Shown here: positions 1-6,316 of the stretch, in pieces
How the letters are laid out: each line of letters opens with the position of its first letter
How positions within the stretch are numbered: the stretch's first letter is position 1
Assembly: GCA_900551495.1 (NCBI GenBank)
Contig: URWG01000072.1
Span: 1 to 8,848, forward strand
DNA length: 8,848 nt
DNA from: an uncultured Eubacteriales bacterium
Lineage (GTDB): Bacteria; Bacillota; Clostridia; Oscillospirales; Oscillospiraceae
Direction: 5' to 3'
Made by a program: the position numbers and the translations under genes
The notes under the pieces: generated by a model
The model's input: the letters and a program-made list of their open reading frames with translations, nothing else
The model's database searches: none
Told to the model about the DNA's origin: nothing

Positions 1-101
1 TCGGCGGAGCATTTCAAATCGATCAGGCCGCCGATGCCGTCCCGGTAGCAGTCGGAAAGCAGCAGCAGCGCCGCCAGTACGATTGCAAGTAGTTTTTTCA
101 T
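1..101 (-). CDS. Exported protein, N-terminal fragment (cut by window edge)
   Basis: The first 33 codons of a gene that runs off the left edge. An ATG at 101 is preceded by AAGGAGG at 111-117, a strong ribosome binding site with 9 bases of spacing. The peptide starts MKKLLAIVLAALLLL, a clear signal peptide with a basic N-terminus and hydrophobic core, followed by SDC. The Cys could be a lipobox cysteine, but Asp directly before it is not canonical (LSDC), so a lipoprotein is possible rather than certain. The gene follows the exporter operon in the same direction but is separated from it by a terminator and has its own putative ECF-type promoter. That suggests a separate unit that may share regulation with the exporter. 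The mature protein is essentially unseen, so no function can be given. Confidence 0.7.
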   Translation of the reverse strand, partial: MKKLLAIVLAALLLLSDCYRDGIGGLIDLKCSA

Positions 102-136
102 GTTGAAATTCCTCCTTGGATTTGTTGCGGTCTATA

Positions 137-160
137 GACGACCGGTTTTAAAAAGGTTCC
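137..160 (-). promoter_or_regulatory. Putative ECF-sigma-type promoter of the exported-protein gene
   Basis: On the minus strand GGAAC (160-156) is followed by 15 bases and then CGTC (140-137), continuing as CGTCTATA (140-133). This resembles the GAAC / CGTC pattern recognised by extracytoplasmic-function sigma factors. The same arrangement with 16 bases of spacing occurs upstream of the exporter operon. The start codon is about 31 bases beyond the CGTCTATA block, a reasonable distance for a short leader. The motif is seen; its recognition by an ECF sigma is inference. Confidence 0.45.
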
Positions 161-172
161 CGTTTTTTCGCG

Positions 173-195
173 AAAAATCCCTCCAATGGGAGGGA
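173..195 (-). terminator. Rho-independent terminator after the exporter operon
   Basis: On the minus strand a 7-bp GC-rich stem, TCCCTCC (195-189) with GGAGGGA (184-178), closes a 4-base loop and is followed directly by TTTTT (177-173). It lies 27 bases past the stop codon of the permease gene, so it should end the exporter transcript before the next gene. The T-run continues into a TTTTTCGCGAAAAA palindrome. Confidence 0.8.
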
Positions 196-221
196 CTTTT
201 CGGGTCTCTGCGAGAAAACCG

Positions 222-1475
<1,254 letters not shown>

Positions 1476-1482
1476 ACCGCAT

Positions 1483-1488
1483 CCTCCC
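1483..1488 (-). promoter_or_regulatory. Ribosome binding site deciding the permease start
   Basis: GGGAGG on the minus strand ends 7 bases before ATG 1475. It favours that start (MIESISQ) over the ATG at 1493, which overlaps the previous stop codon as TGATG but has no purine-rich site in front of it. Confidence 0.7.
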
Positions 1489-1489
1489 A

Positions 1490-3124
1490 TCAATAATAGT
1501 AGCCGTACAGCTCTTGCACGTTACTCTCCTGCGTCTGTGCGCCGTCCTTGACGGTCTTGCCGTAGGGGAACGCGATCCAGTCGTCCATCGTCAGTCCTCG
1601 GCGAATCTCCGTATAGGAGCCCCAAAGGTCGGAGCCGGTCTGGATATAGCACTTTTCAAGCAGACCATCCGCGTTGCGCTTATAAACGTAGGCGCGGCTG
1701 CCCTCATAACGAATGAACATTTTTTGCAGCCAAAGGGTATTGCTGTCAACGGAGTCGGACTGACCGAGCTGTACGTCAAGGTAGCTGCCCTCCTGAACAT
1801 TTGCATCGGCAGGAATTGAGATAACGACCTTGTACATGGTGACATTGGGATTGCCGTTTCCGTTGTAGTTGTTGTCGGGGGAGGGAACGGTCGTAACCTC
1901 TTCGACAGTACCCTCATAAAATGCGCTTTCCGGCCACCAGCTCTGCGCTGTCGCGGGTGTGCCCGGCTTGAGGGTCTGACAGGTAAATTCATCAACGCTG
2001 ATGTCAACATAGTAGCAGCCGCCGCCGGAGACGACCAGCAGCGCTCTGTTCTCCGCACGTGCCGTCTCCTCGCTCACGAGGCGTGTTACAGTGCCGTCCA
2101 CCTTGGCATAGACCGTGCCGTTATCCGCCTCGTCCTTCTTGCGCTCGTATTCGACCTGTTCCATGCGGTACTTGAGGTCAAGGTCGCGGATTTCCTTCTG
2201 CTTCTCGGCGCGCATCCGAGCGATCTCCGCCGCAGTGTAACCTGAGCTGTCGTCCTGCCACTGGTCGGCGGGAGTGTCCGGCGCTTCGTCGTCGGACGGA
2301 GCGTCCGTCGGGACGAAGAAGCTGTAATACAGCCGCGTCTCCGTCACGGGCTCGGGCTGCGACACGGTGGGCTGAGGCTCCTCCGTGGGCAGGGGCTCGG
2401 GCGCATCCGTCGGGTCGGTGGGAGCGGGTTCCGGCGGCGTCGTCTTGGTATAGACCGTAACGTGCAGCCCGAATCGGCTGTGCAGCTCGCCCTCCACCGC
2501 ATTTTGCTCTCGGATTTCAAAGGCGAACCAGCCCTCCGTTTTATCGCCTAAGATGCTGAGAATATACGCATCGTCATAGGTCAGATCGTCCGACCAGAGA
2601 ATACGGTACGGGCGCTCCAGGGTGCCCTTGCCGCCGTAGAGATACGGAAGGCTCTCCGCCGGCACGAGCGGCTTGGTCGGTCCCTCTGTCGTCGGCTCGG
2701 TCGTGGGGGGCGGCGTGTAGGGCTTCATACCGTTGATGCGGTCAAGATCCTTCCTCGCGTTTTCCAGCGCGAGCTGCGCCTGCTTGACCGAAATTTCCGC
2801 ACGCTCGAGCTGGATGTCGGAAAGCGTCGTATCATAGCGCAGCAACGGATCGCCCTTTTTCACCGCTTGTCCCTCCTTGACGAGGACTTCGGTGACAATC
2901 TGCGAATCGCTGACAAAAACCGACTGGATATTGTCCGAGCGGACGGGACCGTAGTAGTAGTTCATGCCGCCGAAGTTATCGCCGCTCATGCCGACATCGG
3001 TCACGGATATAACGTTAACCGGCGTCGTATCCCTGCCGATATACCAAAGCACACCGATGAGGATCGCAACGGCAACGACCACACAGACAATCGCGATGAT
3101 TGCTGCCTTAACTCCCTTACGCAT
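1490..3124 (-). CDS. HlyD/MacA-family membrane-anchored efflux adaptor with inserted domain
   Basis: A 544-residue adaptor expected to sit outside the membrane and bind the MacB-type permease. One N-terminal TM anchor spans residues 7-29. A lipoyl-like half follows (VKEGQAVKKGDPLLRYD, 82-98), then helical arm 1 (about 101-132), helical arm 2 (about 297-332), the second lipoyl-like half (VYAKVDGTVTRL, 338-349), a beta-barrel (about 370-455) and a membrane-proximal C-terminal domain. Between the two arms, where most MacA-like proteins have only a hairpin tip, lies an insert of about 160 residues: Thr/Pro-rich linkers around residues 137-155 and 229-262 flanking a probable small globular domain. 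The total length is well above the roughly 370-400 residues usual for MacA. ATG 3124 is preferred over GTG 3133 because AAGGTGG (3134-3140) touches the GTG but is 9 bases from the ATG. The start overlaps the ATPase gene end by 8 bases. It shares a C-terminal motif (GLTMDDWIAFP) with the other adaptor of the operon. Confidence 0.88.
   Translation of the reverse strand: MRKGVKAAIIAIVCVVVAVAILIGVLWYIGRDTTPVNVISVTDVGMSGDNFGGMNYYYGPVRSDNIQSVFVSDSQIVTEVLVKEGQAVKKGDPLLRYDTTLSDIQLERAEISVKQAQLALENARKDLDRINGMKPYTPPPTTEPTTEGPTKPLVPAESLPYLYGGKGTLERPYRILWSDDLTYDDAYILSILGDKTEGWFAFEIREQNAVEGELHSRFGLHVTVYTKTTPPEPAPTDPTDAPEPLPTEEPQPTVSQPEPVTETRLYYSFFVPTDAPSDDEAPDTPADQWQDDSSGYTAAEIARMRAEKQKEIRDLDLKYRMEQVEYERKKDEADNGTVYAKVDGTVTRLVSEETARAENRALLVVSGGGCYYVDISVDEFTCQTLKPGTPATAQSWWPESAFYEGTVEEVTTVPSPDNNYNGNGNPNVTMYKVVISIPADANVQEGSYLDVQLGQSDSVDSNTLWLQKMFIRYEGSRAYVYKRNADGLLEKCYIQTGSDLWGSYTEIRRGLTMDDWIAFPYGKTVKDGAQTQESNVQELYGYYY
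2240..2725 (-). other. Inserted domain with Pro/Thr-rich linkers inside the adaptor coiled-coil hairpin
   Basis: This covers residues about 134-295 of the second adaptor. It starts with a TPPPTTEPTTEGPTKP linker. A segment of about 70 residues rich in aromatic and charged residues follows (GGKGTLERPYRILWSDD, then GWFAFEIRE and HVTVYTKT, suggesting beta strands). Next come a second long Pro/Thr/Glu linker, a short strand (TRLYYSFFVP) and an acidic Pro/Asp stretch. The helices on either side look like the two arms of the hairpin, so the insert replaces its tip. I do not recognise the domain. Confidence 0.6.
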
Positions 3125-3809
3125 TGTCCTCACCCACCTTTCGTCCGTCGGTCAGAATACCGTCGCGGATATAGCAGATGCGGCGGGCATGGTCGGCGAT
3201 CTCTTGCGCGTGGGTAATCATGATAATCGTAGAGCCTTCCGCATTGAGCTGTTCAAAAATTTCCATAATCTGCTCGCCGGAGGCACTGTCCAGTGCACCG
3301 GTCGGCTCGTCCGCCAAGAGCAGCTTGGGCTTGCCGACGATGGCGCGGGCGATTGCAACACGCTGGCACTGACCGCCGGAGAGCTGATTCGGGCGGAAGC
3401 CCACACGGTCGCCCAGTCCCATGCGCTCCAGCGCCGCAATCGCACGCTCACGGCGTTCCTTCTTCGGCACGCCCGCATACAGCAGCGGCAGCGCCACATT
3501 GTCGATCGCCGACAGCTTCGGCAGCAGGTAGAAGCTCTGGAACACGAAGCCGAGCGTCCGATTGCGCACCTCCGCCAAATGGTTCGAGGTCGCGTTGGCA
3601 AGCAGCTCGCCGTCAAGACGATACTCGCCGCTCGTCGGGACATCGAGACAGCCGATGAGGTTCATCAGTGTCGTCTTGCCCGAGCCTGACGGACCCATAA
3701 CGGCGAGGTAGTCTCCCTCCTCGACCTGCAAACAGACATCCTTCAAAACGCGGACGGTCTCCCGCCCCTGCGGATAGTCCTTGCAGATGTTGTTCATTTC
3801 AACCAGCAT
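3117..3809 (-). CDS. ABC transporter ATP-binding protein (MacB/LolD/YknY-type)
   Basis: A 230-residue nucleotide-binding subunit, normal length for the LolD/MacB-NBD/YknY group, which powers the permease from the cytoplasmic face. All catalytic motifs are present: Walker A GPSGSGKTT (39-47), Q-loop Gln91 in VFQSFYLLP, signature LSGGQ (143-147), Walker B LLLADEP (163-169) followed by TGALD, and switch His200 in MITH. The signature reads LSGGQCQRVAIARA, with Cys where most family members have Gln, probably neutral. The start codon overlaps the stop of the upstream lipoprotein adaptor by one base (TGATG), with AAGGAG 7 bases ahead, which suggests translational coupling. The gene end overlaps the next adaptor start by 8 bases. 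Intact and likely functional. Confidence 0.95.
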   Translation of the reverse strand: MLVEMNNICKDYPQGRETVRVLKDVCLQVEEGDYLAVMGPSGSGKTTLMNLIGCLDVPTSGEYRLDGELLANATSNHLAEVRNRTLGFVFQSFYLLPKLSAIDNVALPLLYAGVPKKERRERAIAALERMGLGDRVGFRPNQLSGGQCQRVAIARAIVGKPKLLLADEPTGALDSASGEQIMEIFEQLNAEGSTIIMITHAQEIADHARRICYIRDGILTDGRKVGEDNA

Positions 3810-5194
3810 CAGCCTTCTCCTTCCACGGGCTGCGTTTCCGCATTCTCCGTATTTTCCTCCGGGATGCTGTCAATCACGCCGACGTCATCGCCGCCGTTTG
3901 CGCCGTCATAGAATGTAACCGCGCCGTCCTCAATCATACCGTCGTCAAAGCCGCCGTCGGCATAATCGCCGCCGACCACGCCGTCCATACCGCCATCAAC
4001 CACGCCGCCGTTGTCAAAGCCGCCGTCGTCGATCACGCCGTCGTCAACGCTCGGCTCGGGCATCTCGTCGGTCACGGGCGTGCCCTCCTGCAAATCCTCT
4101 GCGGGAATCGCGATGCGGTCATCAAGGCTCAACCCGTCGGTAATGAGATAGCGATTGAACATCTCATCCGTTTCGCTGACCGTAATCGGTCGCTTCTCCA
4201 GCTTGTTGCGGTTGTCGGCAGCCCAAACGTAGCAAATGCCGTCCTCGTTTTCGACAACATAGGAGCCGTCAAGCCAAAAACCGCCGCCGCTGTCGCCCGT
4301 CAGCTCCGGCTCGATATAAACGTGCTGACCGAGCACCAAGCCGTCGGAATTATCGAGAGCAACATAGAACGGATAACTGCTGGAGCTTGTATAGTCGTCC
4401 GAGCCGCCGTCGTAGTAGTAATTGTTGTTGTTATTCGCCTCGGGATTGGTGTCAACGCTGTCGATCACACCCGTCCACGTTTGGGTGGTGTCCGCACGGG
4501 AGCGGAGAGTGACGGTCTGACCGACGTTGAACTGGTTGCGATTCAGCTCATTGATTTTACCCTTGACGCGGTACGCGCCCTCCTCAACGATCGTCATAAA
4601 CGGCAGAGGCTGACCGGTCATGTTGTCGGTGCCGCCGTTTTCGTTGATGGCCTTGACCTCACCGTTGATTGTTGCCTTGACCTCACCGCTCATGTCGGTG
4701 TTCTTCAGGGATTCCAGCTCGCGCTCCTTGACGGTAATGTTATACTCCGCCTCGCGTTTATCCGCCTGCAACGCCTGAATCTGCACCGTATAGCCGAGCT
4801 GCTCGGAGGAGCCGGCGTTTGCCTTTTCCTTTTGGAGCTGGGCAATCTGATTGTCATAGTCCGTCAGGCTGTTCTTGAGCTGCTCAAGCTCAAGCTTTGC
4901 CTTATCAAGTGAGAGCTTGATTTCCTCCGTGTCGTAGACAAACAGGACGTCGCCCTCCTTGACCGACTGACCGACTTTGACCTTGATCGCCACAACTCTG
5001 CGGTTTTCGTCCTTCGAAATCTTCAGCTCATTTCCTGCAACAACGACACCCGCACAGGTATTATACTCCCCCAGCGCTCCGTAGCCGGTAATGTCTGCCA
5101 CGGATTGGACGTAAACCGCCGAAGCATCGGAGCCGCAGCCCGCAAGAAGTCCCAGCACCAAAACCAGCGCAAGGGCAACCGTTAACTTTTTCAT
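3809..5194 (-). CDS. HlyD/MacA-family lipoprotein efflux adaptor with Gly/Asp-rich tail
   Basis: A 461-residue adaptor predicted to be lipid-anchored outside the membrane. The N-terminus MKKLTVALALVLVLGLLAGC carries a textbook lipobox (LAGC, Cys20). Then come a lipoyl-like half (VKVGQSVKEGDVLFVYD, 72-88), a helical hairpin or coiled coil (about 92-165), a second lipoyl-like half (about 170-205), a beta-barrel (about 206-300) with an Asn/Tyr/Ser-rich loop at 251-273, and a membrane-proximal domain ending GLSLDDRIAIP (354-364). After residue 382 there is an odd tail of about 80 residues full of Asp-Gly-Gly repeats, ending acidic. The start is ATG 5194, not the GTG at 5200, because GGAGGA at 5203-5208 gives 8 bases to the ATG but only 2 to the GTG. 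It is the first gene of the exporter operon, following a putative ECF-type promoter. The other adaptor of the operon is a distant homologue with a TM anchor instead. Confidence 0.9.
   Translation of the reverse strand: MKKLTVALALVLVLGLLAGCGSDASAVYVQSVADITGYGALGEYNTCAGVVVAGNELKISKDENRRVVAIKVKVGQSVKEGDVLFVYDTEEIKLSLDKAKLELEQLKNSLTDYDNQIAQLQKEKANAGSSEQLGYTVQIQALQADKREAEYNITVKERELESLKNTDMSGEVKATINGEVKAINENGGTDNMTGQPLPFMTIVEEGAYRVKGKINELNRNQFNVGQTVTLRSRADTTQTWTGVIDSVDTNPEANNNNNYYYDGGSDDYTSSSSYPFYVALDNSDGLVLGQHVYIEPELTGDSGGGFWLDGSYVVENEDGICYVWAADNRNKLEKRPITVSETDEMFNRYLITDGLSLDDRIAIPAEDLQEGTPVTDEMPEPSVDDGVIDDGGFDNGGVVDGGMDGVVGGDYADGGFDDGMIEDGAVTFYDGANGGDDVGVIDSIPEENTENAETQPVEGEG
3875..4045 (-). repeat. 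Low-complexity repeat encoding the Gly/Asp tail of the lipoprotein adaptor
   Basis: This encodes residues about 384-440, made of repeated units such as DDGG, DNGG, VDGGMDG and ADGGFDDG. At DNA level the 16-base string GTCAAAGCCGCCGTCG occurs on the plus strand at 3944-3959 and again at 4013-4028, and CCGTCGTC/CCGCCGTC variants recur between and around them. Such repeats can change length by slippage, so the tail length may vary between strains. Confidence 0.75.
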
Positions 5195-5202
5195 CTGCAC
5201 AT

Positions 5203-5208
5203 TCCTCC
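5203..5208 (-). promoter_or_regulatory. Ribosome binding site deciding the lipoprotein adaptor start
   Basis: GGAGGA on the minus strand ends 8 bases before ATG 5194. The alternative GTG at 5200 would have only 2 bases of spacing, so the ATG (MKKLTVAL) is chosen. That also gives a standard lipoprotein signal peptide. Confidence 0.7.
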
Positions 5209-5233
5209 AGATTGTTTTTCAGCTTGTCGTATA

Positions 5234-5258
5234 GACGGTTTTTTTCTTCGTGCGTTCC
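5234..5258 (-). promoter_or_regulatory. Putative ECF-sigma-type promoter of the exporter operon
   Basis: On the minus strand GGAAC (5258-5254), 16 bases, then CGTC (5237-5234), extending to CGTCTATA (5237-5230). This matches the general GAAC-N16-CGTC layout of ECF sigma promoters. The start codon lies about 35 bases past the CGTCTATA block. The spacer is A-rich. A 6-bp inverted repeat, AGACGG (5262-5257) and CCGTCT (5238-5233), brackets the promoter. I found no convincing sigma-A promoter in this 97-base gap. No strong terminator separates the gap from the Mrp gene upstream, so readthrough from that gene is also possible. Confidence 0.5.
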
Positions 5259-5291
5259 GTCTTTTTCCAAAAATTTTTTCTGACCGTTTTT

Positions 5292-6113
5292 CTAACCCGT
5301 GATCGCCGCAACAGCCGCCGCCAGCTCGTCGGTGTTCAGCTCCTCCGCACGTCCGCTGTCGCACGCGGCGGCAACCGTAGGGTCAATGGGCAGCCGCGCC
5401 AAAACGGGAAGATGATACTCCTCCGCGATCTGCGGCAGATGGCTCTCGCCGAACAGGTTATGGCGCTTTCCGCAATCGGGGCAGCGGAAGTAGCTGTAGT
5501 TTTCAACAATGCCCAGCACGGGAACGTGCATCATGTTCGCCATTTTGACCGCCTTGGAGACGATCATGGACACCAGCTCCTGCGGCGAGGTGACGATAAT
5601 GATGCCGTCAACGGGCAGGGACTGGAACACCGTCAGCGGCACGTCGCCCGTTCCGGGAGGCATATCCACAAACATATAGTCCACATCGTCCCAAATCACG
5701 TCCGTCCAAAACTGCTTCACCGCCCCCGCGATGATCGGTCCGCGCCAAAGCACGGGGTCATCCTCGTGATCGAGCAGCAGGTTGATGGACATGATCTGAA
5801 TTCCGGTTTTGCTGACCGCGGGAGAGATCCCCTCCTCGCTCGCACCCGCACATTCGCAGACGCCGAACGCCTTCGGAACGGACGGACCGGTAATATCCGC
5901 GTCCAAAATCGCCGTGCGCTTTCCGCTGCGCTGCACGGCAGAGGCAAGCATGGAGGTCACCGTGCTCTTGCCGACGCCGCCCTTGCCGGAGACGACCGCA
6001 ATCACCTTTCCGACCTTCGATTTTTCATTCAGTTGTGCCAAAAGGCTCTCCGGCTTCCGATCTGCGCAGCTTTCGCCGCAGGACGAGCAGTTGCCGCCGC
6101 ATTGTTCGCTCAT
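5292..6113 (-). CDS. Mrp/NBP35-family Fe-S cluster carrier ATPase
   Basis: A 273-residue P-loop ATPase of the Mrp/ApbC/NBP35 family, cytoplasmic proteins that bind a labile Fe-S cluster and pass it to target proteins. Evidence: deviant Walker A GKGGVGKST (43-51), DADITGPS (71-78), the Walker B-like region DYMFVDMPPGTGD (145-157), and the paired cluster-ligand cysteines CPDC (211-214) in FRCPDCGKRHNLFG. The N-terminus carries four close cysteines (C5, C9, C12, C16 in CGGNCSSCGESC), resembling the additional N-terminal cluster site of NBP35-type proteins. It lacks the N-terminal DUF59/MIP18 domain of longer bacterial Mrp proteins. ATG 6113 follows AAAGGA at about 10 bases. The gene has its own strong promoter and long leader. 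It sits between a translation operon and the exporter, with no evident functional link to either. Confidence 0.92.
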   Translation of the reverse strand: MSEQCGGNCSSCGESCADRKPESLLAQLNEKSKVGKVIAVVSGKGGVGKSTVTSMLASAVQRSGKRTAILDADITGPSVPKAFGVCECAGASEEGISPAVSKTGIQIMSINLLLDHEDDPVLWRGPIIAGAVKQFWTDVIWDDVDYMFVDMPPGTGDVPLTVFQSLPVDGIIIVTSPQELVSMIVSKAVKMANMMHVPVLGIVENYSYFRCPDCGKRHNLFGESHLPQIAEEYHLPVLARLPIDPTVAAACDSGRAEELNTDELAAAVAAITG

Positions 6114-6255
6114 TTTTATACATCCTTTCTAAACGATGATTGTATCGGTTTTGTATCGGCAGGCAATCCTATGAATTATCCTACCATTGAAAAAATTAAG
6201 AATCAACCCATGAAAGTTTAAGATTTGTTTAAGGAATTTTCGTTCGTTTTGTCTC
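6114..6255 (-). promoter_or_regulatory. Long 5' leader of the Mrp-family gene, with direct repeat
   Basis: From the predicted transcription start near 6255 to the ATG there are about 140 untranslated bases, A/T-rich compared with the genes. On the plus strand TTGTATCGG occurs twice with an 11-base period (6140-6148 and 6151-6159), about one helical turn, just upstream of the ribosome binding site. A weak stem with several G-U pairs may form between ATGGGTTG (about 6206-6213) and TAATTCAT (about 6172-6179). I do not recognise a known riboswitch here. The spacing would suit an operator or a post-transcriptional control site, but that is inference. Confidence 0.35.
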
Positions 6256-6261
6256 GCGAAG

Positions 6262-6290
6262 ATTATAGCAGCGTAATTATCGTTTGTCAA
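6262..6290 (-). promoter_or_regulatory. Consensus sigma-A promoter of the Mrp-family gene
   Basis: On the minus strand TTGACA (6290-6285), exactly 17 bases, then TATAAT (6267-6262): a full match to the housekeeping consensus at both hexamers with ideal spacing. The region upstream of the -35 (about 6291-6310) is nearly all A and T, like an UP element. Transcription should start near 6255. Confidence 0.9.
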
Positions 6291-6316
6291 TAAATAATAT
6301 TTGTTTTTTAATGCCG

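Noticed and set aside
1490..3124. Frameshift or gene fusion explaining the long second adaptor
   Set aside because: The reading frame is continuous and both adaptor halves are present in the right order around the insert, so an in-frame domain insertion explains the length better.
3125..3133. GTG at 3133 as start of the second adaptor
   Set aside because: The AAGGTGG site directly touches this GTG, which is too close; the ATG at 3124 has workable spacing and starts a normal basic N-terminus before the TM helix.
5233..5270. Possible terminator hairpin AGACGG/CCGTCT after the Mrp gene
   Set aside because: The loop is 18 bases, the stem only 6 bp, and on the minus strand no T-tract follows. 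A T-run follows on the plus strand, but no plus-strand gene ends there.
5250..6221. A plus-strand open frame of 323 codons antisense to the Mrp gene
   Set aside because: No family motifs, Arg/His-rich shadow composition; the opposite strand encodes an intact Mrp-family protein.
6114..6255. Known riboswitch or T-box in the Mrp leader
   Set aside because: I could not find the conserved cores of common classes or a terminator hairpin before the start codon; only a weak wobble-rich stem and a direct repeat are visible.
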